Both the position numbers and the translations under genes were made by a program. The notes beneath the pieces are model-generated. The model searched no databases and was not told where the DNA came from. It saw nothing but the letters and a program-made list of their open reading frames with translations. Of a stretch of 28,621 bases of DNA, positions 1-8,923 are shown one piece after another. This stretch comes from an uncultured Oscillospiraceae bacterium (GTDB lineage Bacteria; Bacillota; Clostridia; Oscillospirales; Oscillospiraceae): contig CAKTPQ010000022.1 of the NCBI GenBank assembly GCA_934591745.1, positions 1-28,621 of the forward strand. Reading direction: 5' to 3'. The first letter of the stretch is position 1. Each line of letters starts with the position of its first letter.

Positions 1-1008
1 ATCCGCCGCGGCACGGTACAGCGCCGCACCGTTGGCCTCGCGCTCCAGCAGCACCTCCGCGCCGCCGTGGGCCTCCAGCAGCCGGGCGTTCTTCTCCTGA
101 TGGTTGTTGGTGACGTAAGGGGAAGGCACCATGATGGCCGGCATCCCCAGCGCCGTCAGTTCGCTGATGGTGGACGCGCCCGCCCGGCAGATCACCAGGT
201 CTGCGCTGCGCATCACCGTGGCCATGTTGTAGATGTACTGCCGCACATCCAGATCGGCGCAGGCGTCCAGTCCCCGCTGCTGTAAAGCTCTTTCCATTGT
301 CTCCCAGCCGCCCTTGCCGACGGCGTGGATATGGTGGAAGGGGAAGCCATTTTTTCGCTCCTCCTCGAAGAAGTCCAGCATGGCCTCGTTCATGTGGCTG
401 GCTCCCAGGCTGCCCCAGAAGGATACCACAACAGGCCGCCCGTCGTCAAAGCCCAACTCCTGCCGCGCCTCCTCCGGCGTTTTGGTGAAGAAATCGCCCC
501 GTACCGGGGTGCCGGTGACCATGATGCGCTCCGGGTGCCGGTAGTGCTGGCGGCAGTCCTCGAAACCCACCATGATAACGTCGGCGTACTCCTCCAGCAT
601 CCGGGTGGTCAGCCCCGGCACGGAGTTGCTCTCGTGCACCGCCGTGGGGATGTGGGCCTGTGCCGCCGCCTTCACCATGGGATAGCTGGCGTAGCCGCCG
701 GTGCCCACCACCAGGTCGGGCCTGAACTCCCGCAGGATGGCCCTGGCCGCCGGCCCGGACCGGGCCAGCGCCCCCACGGCGTGGAGATTGTGGCGCATGG
801 CCTCCGGCTTTATGGAGCGGTGAAAGCTGTCCACCTCCACGGCGGCGTAGTCGTAGCCCGCCTTGGACGCCAGATCCCGCTCCATGCCGTCGGGGGTGCC
901 CACGAACAGCACGGCGGTCTGGGGGTCGCGCTGCCGCATAAGCCCTGCCAGCGCCAGCGCCGGATTCACATGTCCCGCGGTGCCTCCGCAGGTGAAGATC
1001 ACTCTCAT
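1..1008 (-). CDS. murG: MurG, lipid II synthase (partial at window edge)
   Basis: UDP-GlcNAc:undecaprenyl-pyrophosphoryl-muramoyl-pentapeptide GlcNAc transferase. It converts lipid I to lipid II on the cytoplasmic face of the membrane, the last cytoplasmic step of peptidoglycan synthesis. The 336 visible residues open with MRVIFTCGGTAGHVNP, which holds the first glycine-rich GGTAGH loop (residues 8-13). A second loop, GTGGYAS, and the donor-side RAGASTISE motif follow. The family is usually about 360 residues, so only the C-terminal end is cut by the window edge and this is not a broken gene. The ATG at 1008 has AAGGAG upstream. It follows ftsW in the same direction after an 89-bp gap that holds a Spo0A-box-like site. 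Confidence 0.95.
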   Translation of the reverse strand, partial: MRVIFTCGGTAGHVNPALALAGLMRQRDPQTAVLFVGTPDGMERDLASKAGYDYAAVEVDSFHRSIKPEAMRHNLHAVGALARSGPAARAILREFRPDLVVGTGGYASYPMVKAAAQAHIPTAVHESNSVPGLTTRMLEEYADVIMVGFEDCRQHYRHPERIMVTGTPVRGDFFTKTPEEARQELGFDDGRPVVVSFWGSLGASHMNEAMLDFFEEERKNGFPFHHIHAVGKGGWETMERALQQRGLDACADLDVRQYIYNMATVMRSADLVICRAGASTISELTALGMPAIMVPSPYVTNNHQEKNARLLEAHGGAEVLLEREANGAALYRAAAD

Positions 1009-1069
1009 CGCAAACTCCTTCTGCTATTAATATACGTTTCGTAATTTTTCTGGGAAAAGATACAATTAG

Positions 1070-1077
1070 TTGTCGAA
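1070..1077 (+). promoter_or_regulatory. Spo0A-box-like site upstream of murG
   Basis: The octamer TTGTCGAA matches the 0A-box core (TGTCGAA) exactly. It lies in the AT-rich gap between ftsW and murG, on the strand opposite to the genes. A weak TATATT on the minus strand nearer the murG start could be a -10 element. One 7-8 bp match can occur by chance, so this is only a candidate, though spo0A lies in the same window. Confidence 0.3.
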
Positions 1078-1097
1078 TTTTGCCGTGGTGGGGCGCG

Positions 1098-2303
1098 TTA
1101 CCCCGCCTTCGGCGCGGGGATCTGCCGGGACACGCTGAGCACGATACCCATTTCCACCAGCTGCAAGCACAGGGCCGTGCCGCCGTAGCTGAAGAACGGC
1201 AGGGAGATACCGGTGGTGGGCACAAAGCCGGACACCACCGCAATATTCAGGAATGTCTGCAGCGCCAGATGGGTCATAATGCCCACCACCAGCAGCGCGC
1301 CGAACCGGTCGCGGGCGTGGAGGGCGATCCAGAAGCCCCGCAGGATCAGCAGGGCGAAGATCAGCATGATGACGCAGGCGCCGATCAGCCCCAGCTCCTC
1401 GCACACCACGGAGAAAATGAAGTCGTTGTACTGCTCCGGCAGGTACAGGAATTTCTGGCGGCTGCGGCCGAAGCCCACGCCCAGCAGGCCGCCGGAGCCA
1501 ATGGTGATCAGGCTCTGGGCCAGCTGATAGCCGTCGCCGGAGTAGTCCAGCCACGGGTCGTGCCACATGGCGATGCGGGCCGCGCCGTACTTGATGATAC
1601 CCTTTTCCGCCAGCTTGATAAACAGAAAGCCCAGGGCGGCCACGCCGCCCACGCCGGCGGCCACCAGCCAGCCCTGTATGCCGCCCACGATCATCAGCAC
1701 CGCGCCGGTGCACAGGATCAGCACTGTGCCGGACAGGTGCGGCTCCAGCATCATCAGCACAGAGATGATGCCCAGCAGCGCCACATAGGGCAGGATGCCC
1801 TGGCGCCACGTCAGCATTTTTTCCTTTTTCTTGGAGATGGTGTCGGCAAAGTAGACGATGACCGCCAGCTTGGCGATCTCCGACGGCTGGAACTGGAATA
1901 CGCCCTGGATGCCCAGCCACCGGGTGGCGTTGTTGGCGGTGATGGCCAGCGGGTTGTGGGGAATAATGACCAGGATCAGCAGGAACAGCGCCAGCCCCAC
2001 CAGGATCCGGGAGGCGCCGCGCCAGCGCTGGTAGTTGATCTTGGCCACCACGAACATGGCCGTCAGACCTACCGCGGCAAACAGCGCCTGCCGCTTGAAA
2101 TAATAGGTGCCGTCCCCGGTGTCGTAGTAGGCGCGGGGGAAGCTGGCGGAGAACAGCATGATGAGGCCCACCACCGTCAGAAGCACCGTCAGGATCAGGA
2201 AGGGCAGGTCCATGGAGCCCTTGGCGGCCTGCTTATGCTTCTGCTCCGTCTGGCGCATCCGCTCCTTGGCGGCCTTCTGCGCCCGATATTCCTCCCGGGT
2301 CAC
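1098..2303 (-). CDS. ftsW: FtsW/SpoVE-type SEDS peptidoglycan glycosyltransferase
   Basis: Polytopic membrane enzyme of the SEDS family (FtsW, RodA, SpoVE), which polymerises lipid II with a class B PBP partner. The 401 residues start with a charged cytoplasmic tail of about 30 residues, then about ten hydrophobic segments. Family motifs are clear: NNATRWLGI with FQPSEIAK, then a conserved stretch ending in QKFLYLPEQYNDFIFSVVCEELG, and FSYGGTAL near the C-terminus. The start is GTG at 2303, chosen because AAAGGAGG lies 7 bases upstream. It sits between mraY and murG, where spore formers usually carry spoVE. The sequence does not tell a vegetative FtsW from a sporulation SpoVE; the SpoVD-type PBP in the same cluster is the likely partner. 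Confidence 0.93.
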   Translation of the reverse strand: MTREEYRAQKAAKERMRQTEQKHKQAAKGSMDLPFLILTVLLTVVGLIMLFSASFPRAYYDTGDGTYYFKRQALFAAVGLTAMFVVAKINYQRWRGASRILVGLALFLLILVIIPHNPLAITANNATRWLGIQGVFQFQPSEIAKLAVIVYFADTISKKKEKMLTWRQGILPYVALLGIISVLMMLEPHLSGTVLILCTGAVLMIVGGIQGWLVAAGVGGVAALGFLFIKLAEKGIIKYGAARIAMWHDPWLDYSGDGYQLAQSLITIGSGGLLGVGFGRSRQKFLYLPEQYNDFIFSVVCEELGLIGACVIMLIFALLILRGFWIALHARDRFGALLVVGIMTHLALQTFLNIAVVSGFVPTTGISLPFFSYGGTALCLQLVEMGIVLSVSRQIPAPKAG

Positions 2304-2354
2304 GGCTGTCCCTCCTTTCCCATATTCTGCCAGTCAAATAATGCCTTGATGAAG

Positions 2355-2399
2355 TACATGATGAACGAAAAACCGCTTCAGCATGCATTTCATCATGTA
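2355..2399. repeat. 11-bp inverted repeat in the mraY-ftsW gap
   Basis: TACATGATGAA at 2355-2365 is matched by its perfect reverse complement at 2389-2399, with a 23-base loop between. It fills most of the 113-bp space between mraY and ftsW, where murD sits in many relatives. No T-run follows either arm, so it is not a standard terminator. It could be an mRNA processing stem or an operator; the function is unknown. Confidence 0.5.
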
Positions 2400-2416
2400 T
2401 GCGATCCTGTATTTTC

Positions 2417-3415
2417 TCAGAAGCTGAAGCGCTGGTACACGGCGAAGTAGGCCAGCAGGCAGAACAGTGCGCTGATGGTGGAGAACACCGCCACGATCTT
2501 TGTCTCCTTCCAGCCGCACATCTCGAAGTGGTGGTGCAGCGGCGCCATCTTGAAGATGCGCTTGCCGTGGGTCAGCTTGAAGTATGTCACCTGAATGATA
2601 TCCGACAGGGTCTCGCAGATATAGACGATGCCCACCAGCAGCAGCACCAGAGGCATATCGTAGGCAAACGCCAGCGCCGCCACCGCGCCGCCCAGAAACA
2701 GGGAGCCGGTGTCACCCATGAACACCCTGGCGGGGTAGTGGTTATACAGCAGAAAGCCTGCCAGACCGCCTACCATAGCGGCGGAAAACGTGCCAAGCTG
2801 GGCAAAGCCCGGCCAGACCACCGCCATGACCGTGAAAAAGACCGCCACGGGGATGGTGACGCTGGTGCTGAGACCGTCCAGACCGTCGGTAATGTTGACG
2901 GCGTTCACCGTACCCACGATGACGAAGGCGGCGAAGATGAGGTACACCGGCCACGGCAGCACCAGATGGGTGTTCCAGAAGGGGATATAGAGATTGGGGG
3001 TCAGCAGTCCCTCAAGCCGCATCAGACACAGAAACGCCACCGCCGCCGCCAGCTGCAAGGCGAACTTTTGCAGCGCCGTCAGGCCGGTGTTGTGGTGGTG
3101 CTTCACCTTCTGATAGTCATCGATAAATCCGATAGCGCCGAACACCAGCGCGAAGAGATAGACGTACAGATGGGCAAACTCGCCCGCCATCATGTGCCGC
3201 CACCCCAGCGCCAGAATGGTGATGCCGATGCCGATGATGAACATCACACCGCCCATGGTGGGGGTACCCTGCTTCGTCATGTGCCACGTGGGGCCGATCT
3301 CCTTGATGGACTGCCCGGCCTTCAGCCGCCGCAGCGCCGGGATCAGCAGCCGGCCCGCCGCGGCGGTGATGACAAAGCTGACCACCAGCGGCAGCACGAT
3401 CTCCATAAAACCCAT
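2417..3415 (-). CDS. mraY: MraY, phospho-N-acetylmuramoyl-pentapeptide transferase
   Basis: Integral membrane enzyme that moves phospho-MurNAc-pentapeptide from UDP to undecaprenyl phosphate, forming lipid I. At 332 residues it has family length and many transmembrane segments. Signature motifs are present: an early MGGVMF, the catalytic-region DDYQK, NAVNITDGLDGL, MGDTGSLFLGG and APLHHHFE near the C-terminus. The start is ATG 3415 with AAGGAG about 9 bases upstream. It lies 43 bases downstream of murE on the same strand. murF would be expected between them and is absent. Confidence 0.96.
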   Translation of the reverse strand: MGFMEIVLPLVVSFVITAAAGRLLIPALRRLKAGQSIKEIGPTWHMTKQGTPTMGGVMFIIGIGITILALGWRHMMAGEFAHLYVYLFALVFGAIGFIDDYQKVKHHHNTGLTALQKFALQLAAAVAFLCLMRLEGLLTPNLYIPFWNTHLVLPWPVYLIFAAFVIVGTVNAVNITDGLDGLSTSVTIPVAVFFTVMAVVWPGFAQLGTFSAAMVGGLAGFLLYNHYPARVFMGDTGSLFLGGAVAALAFAYDMPLVLLLVGIVYICETLSDIIQVTYFKLTHGKRIFKMAPLHHHFEMCGWKETKIVAVFSTISALFCLLAYFAVYQRFSF

Positions 3416-3458
3416 ACTTACTCGCTCCTTCCCTCCGCGTACTGCGGAGGTCTTTTCT

Positions 3459-4913
3459 TTATTTCTGCATTTCTTTCAGGTGTTCCGCCACGATGACCCG
3501 CTCATCCATGGGATAGTGGACGTGGTTGATCTCCTGATAGTCCTCGTGGCCCTTGCCGGCCAGAATGATGACGTCGCCGCTCTGGGCGTGGTCCATGGCG
3601 TAGTGGATGGCCTCCACCCGGTCGGGGATGGCCACATAGGGGGTATCGGTGTCCCGCATACCCGCCAGAATGTCGTCGATGATGGCCTGCGGCTCCTCGG
3701 TGCGGGGGTTGTCACTGGTGACGATGACAAAGTCCGCCAGCCGTGCGGCGATGCCGCCCATGACGGGGCGCTTCGTCTTATCCCGGTCACCGCCGCAGCC
3801 GAACAGCACCACGGTGCGGCCCTTGGCAAAGCCGTTCACCGACTCCAGCACGTTCTCCAGCGCGTCGGGCTTGTGGGAGTAGTCGTTGAGGATGGTGTAG
3901 TCCTTGCCGGGGGTGGGGATGATCTCCATGCGGCCCTTGACACCGTGGTTCCGGGCCAGCGCGTCGGCGCACTCCACCAGCGGCACACCCAGATTCCAGC
4001 AGCACGCCATGGCGTCCAGCGCGTTGTAGACGGTGAACTGGGCGGGGATCCCCACCTGCACGTGCGCCCACTCCGTGTCAGCCTCGGCATCAAACGCCAC
4101 GCTGCCGGGGTGGAGCTGCACGGACTTGGCCTTCAGATCCGCGTCGGCGTGGATGGCGTAGGAGAATTTCCGGGGGCAAGTGGCATTTTGCAGCAGCCGG
4201 GTATGCCACGGATCATCGGCATTATACACGCCGACATCGCAGCGGTCAAACAAAATAGCTTTGGCGTCGCAATATTCCTCCATGGTGCGGTGAAAATCCA
4301 GATGATCCTGACTGAGATTGGTAAAAATACCCACGGCAAAGCGGATGCCGTAGACCCGGTCCAGCACCAGTGCGTGGGAGGACACCTCCATGACCACATG
4401 GGTACAGCCGGCGTCGGACATCTGCCGCAGCAGCTTCTGCAGCTCGAAGGACTCCGGGGTGGTACGCTCCGTGTGGAGCACCTCGCTGCCGATCATGTTC
4501 TGGATGGTGCCGATGAGGCCCACCTTGGCGCCGGCCTTCTGCTCCAGAATGCTCTTGATGAGATAGGTGGAGGTGGTCTTGCCGCTGGTGCCGGTGACGC
4601 CGATCATGGTCAGCTCCCGGGAGGGGTGGTCAAACCAGTTGCAGGCGATGACCGCCAGCGCCCGGCGGGAGTCCTCCACCAGTACATAGGGGATGCCGCA
4701 GTCCGGCGCCTGCTGGCAGACCACGCAGGCGGCGCCCTTGTCGCGGGCCATGGGGATATATTTATGACCGTCCGTTTCCGCACCGGCGATGGCGACGAAC
4801 AGGCCGCCCGGCTTTGCCTGACGGGAGTCGTAGCAGACGTCGGTGATGTCGGCGTTCAGGTCGGCGTTGGTATCGAGAATGGTCAGATCCTTCAAAATTT
4901 CGCTGAGTTTCAT
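3459..4913 (-). CDS. murE: MurE, UDP-MurNAc-tripeptide synthetase (meso-DAP type)
   Basis: Cytoplasmic ATP-dependent ligase adding the third amino acid to UDP-MurNAc-L-Ala-D-Glu. The 484 residues show the P-loop GTSGKTT (108-114), the Lys carbamylation site in AKAILF (Lys218), and the DNPR motif at 401-404, which marks meso-diaminopimelate as substrate rather than lysine. A family GHEDYQ motif follows near the C-terminus. An open frame continues upstream, but the ATG at 4913 (MKLSEIL) has an AAGGAG site 8 bases upstream and matches the family N-terminus. A separate promoter candidate precedes it, so murE may be transcribed independently of the genes upstream. Confidence 0.96.
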   Translation of the reverse strand: MKLSEILKDLTILDTNADLNADITDVCYDSRQAKPGGLFVAIAGAETDGHKYIPMARDKGAACVVCQQAPDCGIPYVLVEDSRRALAVIACNWFDHPSRELTMIGVTGTSGKTTSTYLIKSILEQKAGAKVGLIGTIQNMIGSEVLHTERTTPESFELQKLLRQMSDAGCTHVVMEVSSHALVLDRVYGIRFAVGIFTNLSQDHLDFHRTMEEYCDAKAILFDRCDVGVYNADDPWHTRLLQNATCPRKFSYAIHADADLKAKSVQLHPGSVAFDAEADTEWAHVQVGIPAQFTVYNALDAMACCWNLGVPLVECADALARNHGVKGRMEIIPTPGKDYTILNDYSHKPDALENVLESVNGFAKGRTVVLFGCGGDRDKTKRPVMGGIAARLADFVIVTSDNPRTEEPQAIIDDILAGMRDTDTPYVAIPDRVEAIHYAMDHAQSGDVIILAGKGHEDYQEINHVHYPMDERVIVAEHLKEMQK

Positions 4914-4946
4914 ACAAACGTCTCCTTTGCAGCAGGTTTTGCCCCT

Positions 4947-4955
4947 ATTATAGCA
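4947..4955 (-). promoter_or_regulatory. Extended -10 promoter candidate for murE
   Basis: On the minus strand the spoVD-murE gap reads TGCTATAAT, a perfect -10 hexamer with an upstream TGn extension. No good -35 hexamer lies 16-18 bases further up. Extended -10 promoters can work without one. The start codon is about 34 bases downstream. Confidence 0.45.
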
Positions 4956-5014
4956 GGCAGAATTTGCGCAGAAAAGGGAAATCTGTGCGGTTCTCTGGGA
5001 AAATCGTGGGGCGG

Positions 5015-7264
5015 TCAGTCCGTAACGGAGGTGTCGCCCAGCTGGACGGTGATGACCGTGCCGGCCTCCACCTCCGTGCCCTCCTCGATGGACTGGGACA
5101 GCACGCGGACGGAGGAGGACTCGCTGCCGGTGGTGCCGGAAAAGCGGATGAACAGTCCGGCGCCGGTGGCGGCGGTGTTGGCCTCGGAGGGCGTCTTGCC
5201 AATGAGGTGGGGCACCTTGCACTTGGCGGTGGACTTATCCGTACCGGCGTACAGGATGACGGCGGACTTGCCGGGAATGATAGCGCCGCCGGCGGGGGTC
5301 TGGTCCGTGACGGTCTCGCCGTCGCCGCTGATCTTGCAGCTCAGGCCCCGCTCGGTGAGCTTGCTCTTGGCCTCCTCCACGGACATGCCGATGACGTTGG
5401 GCACGGTGGTGTCCATGCCCAGCAGCTCCTCGGCGGAGTAGCTGGGCTCCACGCCCAGATAGGGCAGCACCTCGGCCATGATGGAGCTGGCGGTGGGGGC
5501 CACCATGTTGCCGCCGGAGACGTAGGTGCCGGTGGAGCGGCTGGGGGTATCCATGGTCAGGAGCATGATGACCTGCGGGTCGTCGGCAGGGGCGAAGCAC
5601 AGGAAGGACACCACTACGTCGCCGGTCTGGCCCTTATCGGCCGTACCGGTCTTGCCGCCGATGCGGTAGCCGGCCACCTGGCCGTTTTTGCCGGTACCGC
5701 TGGCCACCACGTACTCCAGGCACTCCCGCACGGTGGCGGACGTCTCCTCGCTGATGACCTGACGGATGGGGGTGCTGTCGTGCTGGTAGGTGACGCTGCC
5801 GTTGGAGTCGGTGATGCGCTCCACCAGATAGGGGCTGCGGAGGTAGCCGCCGTTGATGCAGGCGGCCTGGGCCGTGATAAGGGCGATGGGGGTGACGTTG
5901 AAGTTCTGGCCGAAGGCGTAGCAGGCCAGGTCCAGCTGGGTGAAGCTGGCGGGGTCGGCAAAGATGCCCACGGCCTCGCCGCCCAGGTCGATGCCGGTGT
6001 CGTCCATGAGGCCGAAGGCCTTCATGTAGTTGTAGAACGTGGTGTTGCCCAGCTTCAGACCGTAGGAGATGAAGGCGGGGTTGCAGGAGTTCCCCACGGA
6101 CTGCACCAGCGTCTGCAGGCCGTGGCCGGCCTTGTTGGAGCAGTGGATGGTGTAGTTGGAGATGTTGACAAAGCCATTGCAGTTGACGGTGGTGTTCATG
6201 TCGATGACGCCCTCCTCCAGCGCGGCGGCCAGCGTCAGGATCTTGAAGGTGGAGCCGGGCTCGTAGGTGTCGTTCAGCGCCTTGTTGCGCCACTGGAGCA
6301 GCTGCATGTCGGCCAGCGTGCCCTCGCCCCGCTCCATCCGCTCCAGCAGGGTCTTATCCTGCACGGCGGAGAAGTCGTTGAGGTCGTAGTTGGGGTAGGA
6401 GGCCATGGCCAGGATGCCGCCGGTCTTGACGTCCATGATGATGCCGGTGGCGCCGTTGGCGGCGGCAAATTTGTCGGTCATGGACTCAAGGCCCTTTTCC
6501 AGATAGTACTGGATGGTGGCGTCCAGCGTCAGCGTCAGGTCGCTGCCGTTCTGAGCGGCAAAATACTGCTCGTAGGCGTACATCATGTCGTTGCCGGCGT
6601 TGTCCTTGGCGGACACCACAAGGCCGCTCTGACCCTCCAGCGCCTCCTCGTAGCGGGCCTCCAGCCCGTACAGGCCGGTGTTCTCGTCGCCTACGAAGCC
6701 GATGACGTGGGAGGCCAGAGAGCCGTAGGGATAGTAGCGCTTGGCGTCGGCCACCAGATGGACGCCCACGATCTTGTTCTCGTTGATGTAGGTGCGGACG
6801 GCGTTGGCCGTCTCCTCCTCGGCGCGGAGCTTGATGACCTCGTACTGGGACTTGGTGTTGTCCATGCGCTTGCGGATGGAGGAGGCGTCGCTGCCCAGGA
6901 TCTCGGCAAGGCCGGCGGCCAGGGAGTCCTTCGTCCACGACACGGGATCATCCTTGTCGTTGACGGCGTTGTCGATCTCCAGCGGGGAGAGGATGATGGT
7001 CTCGGCACTGGCGGAGATGGCCATGATGTTGCCGGTGCGGTCGTAGATGGTGCCGCGGGAGGCGGTGACCACCGTGCGGCGGGTCTGCTGGTTCACGGCT
7101 TTGCTCTGCAGCTCCTCGTGGCGGATGATCTGCAGGTCGAAAAGCTGGAAGAACAGCAGCACGAACATGGCCACGCCCATGATGAGCATCAGCACGAAGG
7201 ACCGGGTCTGGATGACCCGGTTGGCGCGGCGGATATTTTCGTCTTTACGTTTGGGATCTGACAC
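5015..7264 (-). CDS. spoVD: SpoVD/FtsI-like class B penicillin-binding protein with two PASTA domains
   Basis: Transpeptidase that cross-links peptidoglycan outside the cell membrane. In order, the 749 residues hold a short cytoplasmic tail, one transmembrane anchor (about 24-46), a dimerisation domain starting with the RGTIYDRTG motif, the transpeptidase domain and two C-terminal PASTA domains (about 620-684 and 684-749). Catalytic motifs are intact: STFK with Ser338 and Lys341, SCN at 393-395 and KTG at 538-540. The start is GTG 7264, because GGAGG lies 8 bases upstream; a TTG further up (7342) has no such site. C-terminal PASTA repeats and position beside murE fit SpoVD, the cortex PBP. 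It is the only class B PBP in this cluster, so a vegetative FtsI role is possible. Confidence 0.9.
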   Translation of the reverse strand: MSDPKRKDENIRRANRVIQTRSFVLMLIMGVAMFVLLFFQLFDLQIIRHEELQSKAVNQQTRRTVVTASRGTIYDRTGNIMAISASAETIILSPLEIDNAVNDKDDPVSWTKDSLAAGLAEILGSDASSIRKRMDNTKSQYEVIKLRAEEETANAVRTYINENKIVGVHLVADAKRYYPYGSLASHVIGFVGDENTGLYGLEARYEEALEGQSGLVVSAKDNAGNDMMYAYEQYFAAQNGSDLTLTLDATIQYYLEKGLESMTDKFAAANGATGIIMDVKTGGILAMASYPNYDLNDFSAVQDKTLLERMERGEGTLADMQLLQWRNKALNDTYEPGSTFKILTLAAALEEGVIDMNTTVNCNGFVNISNYTIHCSNKAGHGLQTLVQSVGNSCNPAFISYGLKLGNTTFYNYMKAFGLMDDTGIDLGGEAVGIFADPASFTQLDLACYAFGQNFNVTPIALITAQAACINGGYLRSPYLVERITDSNGSVTYQHDSTPIRQVISEETSATVRECLEYVVASGTGKNGQVAGYRIGGKTGTADKGQTGDVVVSFLCFAPADDPQVIMLLTMDTPSRSTGTYVSGGNMVAPTASSIMAEVLPYLGVEPSYSAEELLGMDTTVPNVIGMSVEEAKSKLTERGLSCKISGDGETVTDQTPAGGAIIPGKSAVILYAGTDKSTAKCKVPHLIGKTPSEANTAATGAGLFIRFSGTTGSESSSVRVLSQSIEEGTEVEAGTVITVQLGDTSVTD

Positions 7265-7386
7265 GTTTTCTGCCTCCGAAAGCAAGACCCGGCGCGGTTT
7301 TCCCGGGGCCGGGCGGGTTCTCGAATACCAAGCAAGGAGCAAGAAGTCGCCTTCTTACTCCTCACTGCCTCATGATATGGCCGCTG

Positions 7387-7923
7387 TCAGCGGAAATATT
7401 CCAGCACATAGTCCCAGCCCCGCTCCAGCTTATCCAGCAGGCCGCCCAGCGCGGCGCTGCCCTCGGCCTTGTAGAGCGTGACGCTGTCGTCGCCGGACAG
7501 GTCGATATACTGGATCTGGCCGCTGGTGGGCTTGGACATGCCGGCGGCCTCGGCCGCCGCCTTGACGGTGGCCAGGTCAAAGGTCTTTTCGTACTCCGTC
7601 AGCAGGGCGACGTGCTGCTCGTCCAGAGCTTCGATCTCCCGCTTGATGGAGGAGACGCTGCCGGACACGTCGGTGAGCGTCACATAGCCCAGCATCAGTA
7701 CCACCACCAGGGCCAGCAGCACCACGGTGCCGAGAGCCACCAGAGGAGAGGGGCGGGCGGCGGTGCGGGTACGGGTCTGACGGCGGGGGAGAGGCTGCGG
7801 CTGGGGGGCGGGCTGCTTCTGGGGCAGCTTGCCGGCATCCTCCAGCTGGCGTTCCCGTGCCAGGGCATCCAGGTCGTAGGCCAGACTGCCGTAGACGGCG
7901 CTTTTGCGATAGGGCTGGGCCAA
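7387..7923 (-). CDS. FtsL/DivIC-like septum protein
   Basis: Small bitopic membrane protein in the position of ftsL, between rsmH and the PBP gene. The 178 residues comprise a basic, proline-rich cytoplasmic tail (1-60), one transmembrane helix (about 61-82), a likely coiled coil (about 86-113) and a C-terminal region with no motif I recognise. FtsL and DivIC proteins share this plan but little sequence, so the call rests on topology and gene order. In bacteria they bind FtsQ/DivIB and help activate FtsW-FtsI. The likely start is TTG 7923, with AGGAG about 10 bases upstream. The C-terminal extension is longer than in a typical FtsL. Confidence 0.7.
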   Translation of the reverse strand: MAQPYRKSAVYGSLAYDLDALARERQLEDAGKLPQKQPAPQPQPLPRRQTRTRTAARPSPLVALGTVVLLALVVVLMLGYVTLTDVSGSVSSIKREIEALDEQHVALLTEYEKTFDLATVKAAAEAAGMSKPTSGQIQYIDLSGDDSVTLYKAEGSAALGGLLDKLERGWDYVLEYFR

Positions 7924-7963
7924 GGGACGGTCACTCCTCTCCGGAAAAATGGGGCGCTCTGCG

Positions 7964-8920
7964 TCAGAGCTTTTCCGCTACGCGCAGCTTGGCACTGCGG
8001 GCGCGGGGATTTTCGGCCAGCTCCGCGTCGCCGGACACGATGGGCTTGCGGCTGACCAGCCGTATCTTCGGCTTTTTGCCGCAGACACAGACAGGGAATT
8101 CGGGCGGGCAGGTGCAGCCGGTGGCCAGCTCCTGCATGGTCTTTTTGATGATGCGGTCCTCCAGCGAGTGGAAGGAGATGACAGCCAGCCGTCCGCCCGT
8201 GTTCAGATGGGACACGGCGGCCTCCAGCATGGGGGGCAGGGCGTCCAGCTCGCCGTTGACGGCGATGCGGATGGCCTGAAAGCTGCGCTTGGCCGGGTGC
8301 TGCTTTTCCCGGAGAGCGGCGGGGGGCATGGCGGAGCGGATGATGTCCACCAGCTGCAGCGTCGTCTCGATGGGGGCCTGCTCCCGGGTCTGCACGATGC
8401 GGCGGGCGATGGCGGGGGCATAGCGCTCCTCGCCGAAATCGTAGAGGATGCGGCGCAGCTCCTCATAGGGCCAGTCGTTCACCACGTCACGGGCGGTGAG
8501 AGGGGCTGTGCGGTCCATGCGCATGTCCAGCGGGGCGGCGTGCATGTAGGAAAAGCCGCGGGCGGCGTCGTCCAGCTGGGGGGAGGAGACGCCCAGATCA
8601 AAGAGCATCCCGTCGACGCCGGGGATATGGAGATCGGCGAGGATATCGCCGATACGGTCAAAGTTGCTGTGGACAAGGGTCACGCGCTCCAGATAGGGCG
8701 CCAGACGCTCCCGGGCGGCGTCGATAGCCGTCTGGTCGCGGTCGATGCCGATGAGGCGGCCGCCCGCCGTCAGGCGGCGGACGATCTCCAGCGAGTGGCC
8801 GGCGCGGCCCAGCGTGCCGTCCACATAGATGCCGTCGGGCCGGATGGCCAGCGCGTCCAGACACTCCTGGAGGAGGACCGGCTTGTGGCCGTAATCCTTT
8901 TCAATGGTGCAGTCAGACAT
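7964..8920 (-). CDS. rsmH: RsmH, 16S rRNA (cytosine-1402-N4)-methyltransferase
   Basis: SAM-dependent enzyme (formerly MraW) that N4-methylates C1402 in the ribosomal P site. It has 318 residues, the usual length. The N-terminus HKPVLLQECLDAL, the SAM loop DGTLGRAGHS, FDLGVSSPQLD and the C-terminal ISFHSLEDRIIK are all characteristic. Only three bases separate it from the mraZ stop, so the two are translated from one message. A small stem-loop overlaps its stop codon but is too short to call a terminator. Confidence 0.96.
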   Translation of the reverse strand: MSDCTIEKDYGHKPVLLQECLDALAIRPDGIYVDGTLGRAGHSLEIVRRLTAGGRLIGIDRDQTAIDAARERLAPYLERVTLVHSNFDRIGDILADLHIPGVDGMLFDLGVSSPQLDDAARGFSYMHAAPLDMRMDRTAPLTARDVVNDWPYEELRRILYDFGEERYAPAIARRIVQTREQAPIETTLQLVDIIRSAMPPAALREKQHPAKRSFQAIRIAVNGELDALPPMLEAAVSHLNTGGRLAVISFHSLEDRIIKKTMQELATGCTCPPEFPVCVCGKKPKIRLVSRKPIVSGDAELAENPRARSAKLRVAEKL

Positions 8921-8923
8921 GGG

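Noticed and set aside
1..1008. MurG as a truncated pseudogene
   Set aside because: The frame is open to the window edge and all motifs are intact; the missing C-terminus is only outside the window.
4964..7261. A 765-residue open frame on the plus strand opposite spoVD
   Set aside because: Low-complexity Gly/Val/His/Gln-rich translation with no motif. It mirrors the high-GC codon bias of the real minus-strand gene.
7335..7362. Imperfect stem-loop between the ftsL-like gene and spoVD
   Set aside because: It pairs about 10 of 11 bases but has no T-run, and the genes appear co-transcribed, so I do not call a terminator.
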